Origin: Piscicola geometra
Taxonomy: Eukaryota; Annelida; Clitellata; Hirudinida; Piscicolidae
DNA: 64,000 nt
NCBI GenBank assembly: GCA_943735955.1
Contig: OX030961.1
Location: forward strand, 6,392,420-6,456,419
Direction of reading: 5' to 3'
Positions within the stretch are counted from its first letter, which is position 1, and every line of letters starts with the position of its first letter. Positions 40,414 to 52,136 of this stretch are shown here, piece after piece. The notes under the pieces were generated by a model. The model did not search any database, had not been told where the DNA came from, and saw only the letters and a program-made list of their open reading frames with translations. Made by a program: the position numbers and the translations under genes.

Positions 40414-43400
40414 TTAAAACGTGATGTAGTAGATAGGCTTGACCTGTGAGTAGAACAATTTAAATGTTAAAATATTTAAAAATGTATTTATAATGAGTGC
40501 AAATTAACCTTTTCAAGTTTTTTCAATCTCTTCTCATCCACATCGGCTATATCTATTTCACCTGCAAAGGTGTAACAACAAACTTTTAAAACAATTAAAA
40601 AGTAAAGTCTTAAACTTCAAAATTGTATGAAACAAATATTTTTACAGCCCAAAACTCAAAAAAACCTTTAAAACATCCATTGAACCTTTCAAGAAGTTGT
40701 GGAACTCCTTCATGGTCTTGAAGTGACCAGAAGGGATCCTGTCTTCCTCTCTGACATCCTCGTTGTAGTCTCTGGCAAGCTTTCTCACCAGCCTCTCCTC
40801 ACTTAACCCTTTGCCGTTCATTTGCATCCTGTTCGCATGGTTGAGCTTCATTGCTGCGATCCTCTTCGTCTCATACGCCCTCACCTTGTGAATGTGAGAA
40901 AAACTTTCTAAGAAATATTTTTATATTTACTTAAATATTTTTTAAGCGTATATTCTTGTGTATTAAAAGTTTTTTCTTCTTTACATTCATAAAGCAAACG
41001 ATAACCAACCTGCTCTCTGATCACATGTCTGTGTGCATTGAGGTTGACTACCTTTCTGTTATCTCCCTTCCCGGGGTAGTACTTGTAGGGCGATATATAG
41101 TTGGAGTCATGCTTCCGATGATTATGTCTGCGCTTTTTTCTTTCGTCATCACTTTCGCCATTTCCTGAATCAGTATTCGGGTCTGTGTCGCTGTCTCTGG
41201 GACTCTTCTTGGGCGAGCGTCTGGTGCGACGGCTTCTTCTCGGCGACATTTCCTCGCCGGAAGTACTGTCCCTCCGACGTGCAGTCGTTTGCACGCCCTT
41301 CTCAGTGCCTCCCGCGTTGTTCTTCATGTTCTTGTTGCTTGTCTGACTCTCGTTGTTCATCTTGTTCGTGACGGAATGCTTGCTGTCAACCGTTTGCACT
41401 CCGAACTCTTTCTTTTTCGTTTCTGACGGTCTCTTGGTCAAAGGTGGCTTTGGAGCTTTTTGTTGAAAAGAATGTTTGAAAAAATGTTTTATTCATTAAA
41501 TATTTACAAAAATTAAGTTTGTGATAACGTTTAAAAAGGAAAAGACTTATAGAAATTACACGCTCAAACACACACAAGCACCTGGCTCTTCTTTAATACT
41601 CCTTCCCTTATTCTGCTTCAGGTACTCAGCCACTTCATAGTTGTTTTGCATCATGGCACAGTCGTACGGAAACAAATCTCCAGACTATGAAAAATTCAAA
41701 ATTATTCGTTTTGAAAGCATTAAAATTTACAATAAGAAACAGTCCATTCGCTTCAACAAATCCAAAAACCAAGAAAATCCCAAATCACACAACATCTTAT
41801 TTACTCACAGTGTGTTTCATCGGAGCATTAACATTGGCTCCTTTTTCGACAAGGTACTTGGTAAGAGGAAGGTTGTTGGAAAAAGCAGCCAGGTGTAGAC
41901 AGTTCTTCTGGTTTTCGTTTCCTTTGTTTATGAGGCTGCTTGGATCTTCTGTGTTTTCTAGAAGATATTGCACTACGTCTGTGGATTGGTATTATAGAGT
42001 AGTTTTATAGTTTAAAAACACTTCTATTTACTATTTATAAACAGCAAAAAAAATCTTATACTACAGTGTAGCATTGTTACACCAAGCTGAACCACTCAAC
42101 TCTAAACAACCTTACACCAATTCATGTACAAAACACACAGACTACGAACCAATCACACACCCACAAATCATTCCATTCCACCAAGAGCATACGCACCAGT
42201 GTGTCCATTAACTGCAGCTTCGTGGATGGGCAGGTCTCCGGTTTCTTTGCTGCTGATCCACAAATCTCCTTTGTGCTTCTTTATCAGTTTCAATCCGTCC
42301 ATTTGTCCAATTGACGCTGCGCAGTGGGCAACGCTGTCGGAAGTTTTGTGTGAGTTATTCTTTTGTTGTGGTCGAATGTCTGACTATTAAAAATGACAGG
42401 TAAACCATCTTAAAAAGTTAAATTATTAATTTATTTGCCATTTTGGAACTTAAAACACAAAACAAAGGTTAAATACAAAGCAATTTTCTAGTTTAATCTA
42501 CCTTCTTCCCTTCTTGTCACAGTGCTCAGGGTTTGCCTTGCCTTCGAGCAGTAAGCGGGTACACGCCATGTCTTCTCGGTGAATGGCATAAAAAAGCGGG
42601 GTGCAGCCGTTTTTGTCGACTGAATCGACAAAGGCTTTTCTACGCAACAAAGTTTCCACTGTTCCTTCGTAACCCTTAGCAGCTGCAGAGTGCAGGGCTG
42701 TATGATGCAAATAAAAAAGGATTAAGATACGTTTGAACGCTCTTGAATTTGAGGAAGAGCGCTAAAGAAATTTATTTGATTGATTGATTGATTGGAGTTT
42801 GCATATAGGTGAAAACACATATTATTGACAATCACAATTATTTATTTTTTTATGTGAAAGTTTGAAATTTTTTGCTTGAACCTGTTAGGCCATCCTGGTC
42901 CTTGGCCTCTATGTTGGCTCCGTCATCCAGCAAATACTCGCATATCTTTTTGCGACCTTTATTGAGAGAAAAAACTCAAATTAATGAAAAGATTTATAAA
43001 TATAAATTCTTGTTTGAAAGCACTCGGATTATAGTTGGAATTCAACACCCACTTAGCACAAATTCAACCACGAACACACTTATTGATTTATATCTCGATG
43101 CGCGCTTTTTCAAAGAGAAGGGCTATAAATAGTAACTTCACGTTAGAAACCGAGTGTTTACCAGCATTGTTGTTATGGTGCTACAGAGATTGCTTCATCG
43201 CCTGCGATCCTTAAGACCACATAGAACCTCATTAGCCCCTTATCAAATCGCCAGTCCAACTCAGCAACTTTCATTATACCATTATATTATTTTGCCACAT
43301 TTTTGTCGAATCCCTTACGTAATATTCAAGAAAAATGTGTTTTCTTAGCTTTAGACTAATAACCGTAAATCCCATCACACCACCGTCACCAACCTGAACT

Positions 43401-44362
43401 AGCAGCCCAGATAAGTGGGGTTCTTTTGTCTTCATCTACCGCATCCACCTTCACATCTTTCTTCAGCAGCATTTTGACGATTTTGTGACTTTCTTCTTTC
43501 GGCACATCGTCGCTCGCGTGCACAGCGTAATGGAGGGGAGTGGCTCCATTCTTGTCACACGCAGACAAGTCAAGACCACACTCTCCCAAGTAGTCGAGAA
43601 TCTCCGATTGACCACACACTTGATGAGGAGAAGATAGTTTAAACTAATTACATTTTCTATTTTTTCTATGATTATCTATATGAAAGCAAATAAATTTAAA
43701 GCACATTTGGCTATTAATAAGGTGAAGGCAGATCAGCAGCGTACCAGCAGCCCAATGAGTGGCAGAATGTCCATCATGATCAGTCGTTTTGATATTGCCT
43801 CCTCTTTTCTTCAAAAACTTCACCATCGTCAGGTTTCCTGCCATTGTGGCAGTCAGAAAGGCTGTGAATCCAGCACTGTCTTTGGTGTTCATGACCGACC
43901 CATCTGCGTCCAAAACCATCTCAGCACAATCGGTTTTCTTGTTTGAAGCGCAATAGTGTAGACATGTTTTGCCAGTTGCCCAATCGGGTTTTGATACAGA
44001 AACCTGTGGTCGAATGAGTTGAAAAATATTTTTTATAATTAAAAACATTAGAATAATTTCATAAGAAACTTAATTTTAGTTAAATTAATATAATTAAAAT
44101 AGAAAAGAAAACTTTTAAAAACATTTTTAACTGAATTAAATTTTGAATGATTCAACATAATCATTAAAATCAATGCATACGCCACCTTGTAATCGTTGAT
44201 TAAGCTTTTGAGGGCTTCGGGATTTTCCTTGCGACAAGCCACGTGGATTTGTTTGATCCTTTTCTCGGCTTCTTCCGGGTCCACGGCTTTGTTGCGTTCG
44301 TCTTGCTGGACGACTGGCTGCTTAACCGTCTGTCTTGGCTGCTTGCTGTTGCTACTACCCAT
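40414..44362 (-). CDS. Ankyrin-repeat protein with N-myristoylation signal and GVQT motifs
   Basis: Twelve exons in transcript order close in frame (689 aa): 44186-44362, 43745-44003, 43394-43618, 42882-42956, 42502-42697, 42197-42333, 41809-41978, 41582-41684, 41010-41455, 40686-40884, 40509-40561, 40414-40443. I do not recognise the family. The start MGSSNSK fits N-myristoylation. Residues about 60-430 are ankyrin repeats (GKTCLHYCAS, GATPLHYAVH, GLTALHSAAAKG, GCTPLFYAIHRED, GDLPIHEAAVNGH, NCLHLAAFSNN), a protein-binding scaffold. Next is a basic Ser/Arg-rich stretch (RRSRRTRRSPKKSPR) with EFGVQTVD (about 464-471), ESQTS and EKGVQTTA, which resemble dynein light chain LC8 docking motifs. 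A Lys/Arg-rich helical C-terminus ends the protein. Exon 10 could instead use a later donor (ttaaag|gttttt), but that frame stops at once in exon 11. Confidence 0.85.
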
Positions 44363-45751
44363 CGTTTTTGGCGTGGATAAATAGTTTTTTTCAGTTAAGT
44401 ACTAAAAGGTTTATTTAGTTTTTATGTAGGAGTCTTTGGATAGTTTTTATTATCTTTTATTTTATTAAAAAGTGTTTTAAACTATTTTATTATTAAAAAA
44501 ATATTGTTTTTTAGCTTGAAGTATTAAAAAAATAAATTTGATTTTATATATTTCTTTATTTAATAAGATTTTATATTTTTATTCCCTTAACAATTGTTAG
44601 ATAACGTGTTTTGATACTTTTTTGCCAAAGTTAAACGATAACTATTGTCTTATATTGAAGTTTGAAAGATTCATTTAAAAACAGTCGAAACTACAATTTC
44701 GATATTTGAGAATAACTAAAAACTTATTTTAAAAACTCTGGAAGAAAGAATTATAACAATTGTTTTATAATTAGGAGCTTTCACTGTTGAATAGTCGAAA
44801 ACCACTTTTTAAATCTTTAAAAAAACATTTTGTGAATAAAAAGATCTGAAATTAGCTTTAAGAGGAAGTTTCATTGTTAATCGACTTTTTTTCCTACTTA
44901 AAGGTTTCTTAAAAGATTCATTTGGTTTTATAGGCGACTCGTGTGTGTGTCTTGAGTACATAGGCAGCAATACACATTTAACAATTGCTCATGTTTCCAT
45001 AGTAACCGTAAACAACCTCCAGGTTGTCAATAACTAAGCGGAAACAAAATTATTTTTTGCAAAATATTGCGTTTGTATTACGTCATTGACAACGTATCAC
45101 TGACACAATCTGCCTTCTGTTTCATGTTTCATGCTCTATTGAACAACGTCTACTATTATTGATCATAGGCTTAACTTTATTTAATATTAACTTGGTTACT
45201 TTTTTGTATTGATTCTTATTGAGATGTATCTTCTTATGAATTTTTAAATTTTAGACGATTCAGTGGGAATTTGTTTAGGATTTCCGTTGTTCGCTACAAA
45301 TCTTCATGTGTCACTTCCCTTAGAAGATCTTCCTCAAGTCAGAAATTATTGGATTTTGAGAAGTATATTTTTTTAAAGAAATATGAATAAATGAATTTAT
45401 CTTACTTTAAAAATATAAAAGCCTTTTAGCTATTTGTTAAACTTTAAGCAATTTTATATTCGTACATTAAAGTTATTCTTAAATCTTGTTATGTATGAAT
45501 GCACGATTTTTTAATAGTGATATAATTACTAGTTTTCTGCAGGCTATCCCATGTAACGCCTGTACCTGCCACATGCACTCATAGGCCTATAAAAGGGTTC
45601 TGCCTTACACAGCCTCTTAGCCTAATATACTTTTTTCAGATACAATTCTTTTTATAATTATCAGTATCTAATAAAGTTTGTCGTTATTCTCTCAGAATAA
45701 GAACTTGTTTATATCATCTTCAATTTGTTAGTTATCTTTCGAACTGAAAAA
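44363..45751. other. Divergent intergenic region, ankyrin gene and SOD
   Basis: AT-rich spacer between start codons on opposite strands. The SOD-proximal part holds a TATA box. No gene is seen. Confidence 0.65.
45587..45594 (+). promoter_or_regulatory. TATA box of the SOD gene
   Basis: TATAAAAG in a locally GC-rich context (taggcctataaaagggttct), about 160 bases before the SOD start codon. Transcription would start near 45617-45620, leaving a 5' UTR of about 130 bases. It is one of the best TATA matches in the window. Confidence 0.6.
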
Positions 45752-48355
45752 ATGAATCGAGCTGTTATCCTTGCTTTCTTTATGTGTCTAGTCTCTTATG
45801 GTAAGTTAGATAATTATATTGATAATTAAACATTTAGACTTTAGATTTTTTAAAAATATTTCGAGTTTAAATTTCTTCACGATAACTCTGTATTATGTTT
45901 TACAATTAAATATTAACCTAATGTGTGTGGCTGTTTTATATCCACTCATAAAGTGTCAAGTGTTGTTTCGTTTTATTTAAGAGATCAAGAAAGTTTAAAT
46001 AAATAGTTTTCTATTACTTAATTCAAAAACTAAAGCTAAAAAAGAAAAATTATATAAATAATTAATACTTGTAATGTGATTTAATATAGTTTTTAAATAG
46101 ACCACAAATGATTGATTATACTTGAAATAGGGTTTAGTCAAGATAATGAACAGCTGTTCAAACACTAAGCAAATCTCTGAAAATATACATAAAATTCAAG
46201 ACAAACACTTCTTTCTTTAATTTATTTACTTAAACTTAAACTTCATGCCATTTAGGTCATTCAAAAACAATTACTGAGACTTCCAAAATCGTAATTATGA
46301 AAGAGCTCTTAAATGCTCTTGATCCTTTTTTAAATAGAATGTTGTTTTAGTTCCGATTCAGTGATTCCCGTAAAGCACTACTGAATAGCTTTATGAGAGC
46401 GAAAGCTCCAATTGCTTACTTAAAGACTTAAAAACTTTTTGTGCATATGGAACTATATCGACATTCTATCTATTGTATTAAGTCTCACAAATACAAGCTT
46501 CATCGTATTTATCATTAAACACGAGTCTATTAGATTTCATTTCACAAACAAAATGATACTTTCATTTCACTATCATATTTATTCTTCCAACGTCAGATGT
46601 GAGTGAGAGTAAAAAAGCGTACTGTAGTATGAACGGAAAGAATGGCATCAGTGACACTATTGGCATGATTTACCTGTCGCAAGAAGTTGGTGAAGTTGAT
46701 GTTTTTCTAACTTTATTTATCAGATTCTAATTCTCTTATTATTCAGTTTTAGTATTTTTAGATTTTAGAAATCAATATAATGACTGAACATCATAATAAA
46801 AATAATAATACATGTTCAGGCTAGCAGTGCCATTTAAAAGGCTATTATTATTTTAAACAAATGCAATTAACTCACCATACTAGCTAATAAGAGCCAGCCT
46901 ATCAATAGTTCTCAAAATAGGGTTGAAAACGTTTTTGTATATACAACAAATTCGTTGTTCAAGCTTTCTCATTCAATAATGCATGATAGTTGTCTAAAAA
47001 ATAGTTCAAATTTTTGAACATCGAAGTAGATCTAGGTTCGCTTTTTATGAATAACACTTATTTAACCTTATCAGATAAGTTCTTTATCTACCCTTTGCTT
47101 CAAAAATATTAAACATTGGTTTATAAATTGAGTTTTTGATCTCAAAATCTTGATAAGAAAGTCATTTTTATAAAATTTCTACATACCCACTTTAATTCGA
47201 TAAATTATTTTCGTTCCATTTAAAATTTATTTGAAACCAAAGTAATCTTTAAATCAGCTGACACCAATCTATTTTGTATCTTTTGAAAGAACGCCCAGAG
47301 CAAGGTGGAAATAGACTACAAACTCGAGAAGCTGGTGCCAGAAAACACCAAGCATGGCTTCCACGTCCACGTCAATGGAGACCTTAGCAACAACTGCACC
47401 GCTGCTGGTCCGCATTTCAATCCCACAACCATGAACCATGGGGGTAAAGACGATTCCGTTAGGTGAGGGCTGTTAAAATCTAAAAATTATTTATGATATG
47501 ATATTACTATATTCCTTATTAAACAGTCTTTGTGACTATCAATCACCACTTCCGTCTATTTATTTATTCATTTACTCATCAATTCATTTTTTCACTTATC
47601 TACCATCCTTTCTATTCAGACACGTTGGTGACTTGGGAAACATTTTGGCGACAAACGGAGTTGCCAGCGGAAAAATCGTGGATGGAGTCTTATCTTTGTA
47701 TGAAATGAACTCAGTGATCGGAAGATCCTTTGTGGTAACTTTAATATTCTTGAACATGTAACAACTTTAAATTACTTTTAATATAAAAATCAATGCTTTT
47801 AAAAACATATTTTAAAAGAAATCTACTTTAAAAAGGCGTATCAGTTGATTAACTAAATATTTAAATTAAATGAGCAAATCTGAAAGCTTTTGTTCACTTC
47901 ATAAGAGCACTATAAAAATAATTAGTGATTGATTGATTGATTGATTGATTGCATCTGATATTCACGATCAGCTTTCTTTCGAACAGTGAACTATAATTTA
48001 GGATATCTTGAAATATTTCGTCGGCATAAAACCTCAAATAATGCTTCAAGATTTTTCACATACTTATTAGTTATTAACGAATTTTATAAAAAATTTACTA
48101 TTAAACTAACATCTTCACTTCAAAACGATTTTATAATTACCATTATAATTCAAATTGAGCGCTTCAACATTGCAGGTGCACGAGGGAGAAGATGACATGG
48201 GCAAAGGAGGTCACAATTTGAGTCTCACAACAGGAAACTCTGGTGGGAGACTCCAATGCTGCACCATCATAGAGAGCTCAGCATTCAAATACTCTGCCTC
48301 CTTCACCACCATTGTTCTTTCCATCCTGACCATTTGCTTTGCTAGCCTTGCTTAG
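45752..48355 (+). CDS. Secreted or surface-anchored Cu/Zn superoxide dismutase
   Basis: Five exons close in frame (201 aa): 45752-45800, 46597-46685, 47290-47462, 47620-47734, 48176-48355. It converts superoxide to hydrogen peroxide and oxygen. All metal ligands are present: Cu by His71, His73, His88 and His144; Zn by His88, His96, His105 and Asp108. Arg167 guards the channel, and Cys82 and Cys170 would form the intrasubunit disulfide. Signature blocks are [34 protein letters not shown] and [11 protein letters not shown]. The N-terminus [16 protein letters not shown] is a signal peptide, split by intron 1, so the enzyme enters the secretory pathway. After the SOD fold there is a short linker and a hydrophobic C-terminus ([17 protein letters not shown]), fitting a GPI-anchor signal or a membrane tail. 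N-glycosylation sites occur at NCT and NLS. It is convergent with the cyclophilin gene. Confidence 0.93.
47926..47951. repeat. (GATT)n microsatellite in SOD intron 4
   Basis: About six GATT units. A shorter tract of the same motif lies at about 42777-42794 in the ankyrin gene. Confidence 0.9.
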
Positions 48356-48477
48356 TTTTTAAAGAATATTTTTCCTTATAGATTAGGCTTGATGAAAATT
48401 GAACATTTATTTGGAGAGCCTTATGCTTTTCATCCCATTCCTTTGAAACATTAAAATTTGTTTTTTTCAAAAATACA

Positions 48478-48570
48478 AATAAATTTAATCAAGAGTTAAA
48501 ATAAATTTTGAAACGTTTGATTTTTTTCTGAAAAATAATGAAGTGAGAAAAAATTTAAATACTCTTTATT
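48478..48570. other. Facing poly(A) signals of SOD (+) and cyclophilin (-)
   Basis: AATAAA at 48478-48483 on the plus strand (about 120 bases after the SOD stop) and TTTATT at 48565-48570, an AATAAA on the minus strand (about 130 bases after the cyclophilin stop). The two transcripts end tail to tail with little or no overlap. Confidence 0.6.
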
Positions 48571-48700
48571 TTTTATAAACACATTTGCTAAATATAATAA
48601 TTTACGTAGAGATTTAAAAATCGAAATTCAAGTTCATCTTATGAAGCTAAATTCTTCGAAAAAATATCTTTTATAGACACCTTTCTGACTCACTTCTTCT

Positions 48701-50974
48701 TCACTCATCATCTTCCATTTCAACTTCTCCACATTCAAAGATTGAAACATTCAGTAGGGGGCAGTTGTTGCTGTTAACTGGAACATTTTGGATCTTCTTC
48801 AAGACCATGTCTCCTTCCACCACCTTTCCTGCATTCGAATGTCAATGTTTTAAACGATTGGTTATTAATGAATCAATTTTTTAAATGTTAATTTAAAAAA
48901 CTATATTTATATTTTTCCATGAAATATTCACTCTATAAAATGTTTGTCTGTACACCCATGTATTTCATTCTACTAACCAAATACGACGTTTTTTCCATCT
49001 AGGTAGGGACAGGGGGCGCTGGTGATGAAGAACTGACAACCATTCGTGTTTCTGCCTGTGTTCACCTGTAATTTTCCTAACTTTAAATTTCCATGAACTT
49101 AATTATAATTTTTTTTACTATTTTAATTATTATTTCTATCATAAATGCGTTAAAAAGGCAGATTACGAGACCAACCATGGATAACAAGCCAGCTTCTTTG
49201 TGGCTTAATGTGAAGTTTTCGTCTCCGAACGTTCCTCCGTATATGCTCACAAGACCTGAGCCGTCATTCTGAGTAGATAAATGATGATGTTGAAAAGGGA
49301 AAAAGAAAGATGAGTGGTGATTTGGCAGAATAAAGAAGCAGAAAAGTTTTTCAAAATACATAATCTGGGCTCTTATTCAGTATGTTTTATATTTGTTTCC
49401 ATTGAAAAACCTCTGAAGGCATCAATATAAAGAATGGAAAATTCTTAGAATTTGAACATTTACCGAATAGAACTTGCATTGAAATCATTATCAACGCGAA
49501 AAACTTTTTTTTATTGAAAAATTCTATAAAATAGAAGTTCAAAATATATTGATTTGTCAACCGGTGTTTATGACACACGTGTTATCGATTTGGAGTAGAG
49601 ATTTATTCTTCCTTATTATTCACGGTTTTTTATTCGTATTTTAAAACTAAAACTAAAATATAATTTTTAAAATGTTTATCAAGGTTGATTTATTATAACT
49701 GATTTCATATGGACTATTAATAAATCACCATTTTAAAAAATGTACAATATATTAAACTTCTAGTTTATATTGTAGCATGCAACCAACAATGTTACCAACA
49801 TACGTTAATGACGTCTCCGCCTTGTATTAAGACGTCTTTCAAGATTCTATGGAACAAGCAGTCTTTGTAAGACACAACCTTTCCGTCTATACAGTAACCG
49901 CCTGTGCATAACTGTCTGGGTGTTTGTTTTTGGTAAGGGACGGTTAAGCGAGATACTGGAGTTTTGAGAAAGCAGTTATTGTCTAAAAAAGAAAAAAAAT
50001 CCAAATAAAGCACGTTATGAATGGAAATAGTACCTAAAGTTCTCTGCTGTTTTAGGAACAACATCCGAAAACAATTCCATCTGAATCCTTCCGGCTTCCT
50101 GTCAACACAATACTTTTATTGTTATATTCAAATAGAGTTAACGACCAAACTCAAGTTATAATAAAGTTTTTAAAAACAATTAACTTTCAGTTTAACCGTT
50201 GTTTTCATATCCAGATTGATTTGAAACGCCTCAAAATGTTTATTTCCATTTTACGCTTATGTAGTTTCTTTCACAATTTATAAAAACTACCGTTTCAGCA
50301 TATAAGTTTATTTATTTTTGTACATGGCTTTCATAAATTCGAATGAGAAATCGATTAGACGGTAGATTATTGAGTTTTTACGAGCTATGCGTTTGTGAGT
50401 ATGGCTTTACAAACCGCATAATCTACAACAGTTTCAACATCATAATTAGAAAAGCTTATTTTATTAGGCTTAAGTTGTTTTCCTAATTGTTTGGACTTTC
50501 TAATTCGTTTCCCTTTTTTCTACTTGAGAGATATTTTTATCACAACATCGACTTTGCAAAACAGTCTTTTCCACTCTCTGGAGCCCCCCTTTCAGTGATA
50601 ACAACATCAATCACAAAAGACCAAGCCCACTTCATTCAGGCTTCAGAATATTGTTGACACCAAAAGATGAACCAACTTCTTCATCAAGACCTTTCATTTG
50701 GAGCGCTTTGCTGAATTTTTCTACTTAAGTCAGATTTTTAAGATCTTCGGTTGTATTACAACTTGATGCATTTTTAAGATCATCAGTCCGCGATATTTTG
50801 TTAATGAAAAAAATGAGTTTCCATAGGAACAATGCACACAAATTAGTAAATATACATGTTACTAAAGTTTCAATAGAAATCTAGAAAATTATAAATAAAA
50901 TATATTTCACTCACCATTGCACCTATTTTAATTTCAAAAAATACAACGGGATTGACTGATCCTTTTGAAGCCAT
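48701..50974 (-). CDS. PPIH: Cyclophilin H-like peptidyl-prolyl isomerase with altered active site
   Basis: Six exons in transcript order close in frame (181 aa; human PPIH has 177): 50915-50974, 50034-50098, 49804-49915, 49176-49268, 48978-49065, 48701-48828. PPIH is the cyclophilin of the U4/U6.U5 tri-snRNP in the spliceosome. Family-specific matches are [13 protein letters not shown] at the start, [26 protein letters not shown]-type [39 protein letters not shown] and CGEVE near the end. The core Arg65 and Gln73 are kept. Other positions that line the catalytic and cyclosporin-binding pocket differ: Val70 and Leu71 replace the usual Phe-Met, Tyr131 replaces Trp, and Asn136 replaces His. It may therefore act more as a binding module than as an isomerase. 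It carries an extra acidic tail MEDDE. Confidence 0.92.
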
Positions 50975-52136
50975 ATTTACTCAATACAGCAGTCACAATT
51001 GTGCTTTTTATTGTACTTTTGTTCGCTAGATGTATAACTGGTTTTATCGGTTAACCCTGTGAACAGTTTTATGTGCGGTGTATGTGTGTATGAATATTTT
51101 ATATGTTGCTGTTCAGAAGAATATTACTTTTTTTTATAAATATTTTTCTTATTGAAATGAGATTTATAAAATGTACAAATTTGTTAAAAGAAATGTATTA
51201 ATTTGTTTTTTCTGATGAAAATAGTTTTGATGTTTGTCAGTGAAATTTTTTCCCAATTATAATTCATTAAAATTGGAAATATATTTATTTAAACTATTTT
51301 AGGGGTTAGGATTTTTCTGACTCAATAAACCTAAATCTGAAATATAAAGCGGATTGATACACAGATCTTTTTAAATACATTTTTTAAAATATTATTTTTT
51401 ATAGTTTTGGAAAGTATTCATGTGAAAAGTCCGATTTAAAAGTTCGAACCAAATAATTTCGATGATATAAGCAAAAAAGTATAAAAATGTAAATTAAATT
51501 CAGTGGTAAGAAAAATAACTGGTAAAAGCAATAATCCTGACGTCGCATCGTTGCTGACTAATACCACCCACTCAATGTACTTATGGCATTTGGGACTAAA
51601 ATAAAAACTAAAACAAAAATATTATTTTTTATATTTTTTATTTTCTAATGAAACAATTTATTGGTGAAAACATTTGAAGCTATATTAAATATTATTATTC
51701 ATAATAAATACAATTTGTTTGGCCAATAAAAAATAGACGCATAAAAGTTTTATACCCGACCAGAAATACTAAACATCCTAAAAATTAGATTTAATTAGTT
51801 TTCTTTTTAAATTTAATTTTTTTACTTAATTATTACTATTCTCAGCATTATCCTTTTCCTCCTCTCCTCGCTACTTCAAAGCTTGCACTATTGCAAACGT
51901 CAATCATTTTCGACGCCATATAACAACAACACATACACGTACACACCGCCCACTCAAACACATATATACACAAAAAAACAATGCTTTCAAATACAATAAA
52001 CTAGATGCAAAACACACAAAAAACACCTTCTTCAAGATATATTTCTACCGAATTCTGCAAAATGACTTGAACTCCAGAAAAACTATTCTGGAAGCAAAAT
52101 AAATTAAGTTATTACTAAAATTAAAATAGTCGATAG
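50975..52136. other. Divergent intergenic region, cyclophilin and rhomboid
   Basis: About 1.16 kb of AT-rich spacer between start codons on opposite strands. Around 51940-52020 there is a short CA/ACACA-rich patch. No gene or clear promoter motif is seen. Confidence 0.6.

Noticed and set aside
40642..40685. Longer version of ankyrin-gene exon 10 using the donor at ttaaag|gttttt
   Set aside because: It would place exon 11 in a frame that stops at its third codon; the earlier donor keeps the frame to a natural end.
42777..42794. (GATT)n tract as a CRISPR-like or regulatory array
   Set aside because: It is a simple tetranucleotide microsatellite, also present in SOD intron 4; there are no spacers and the genome is eukaryotic.
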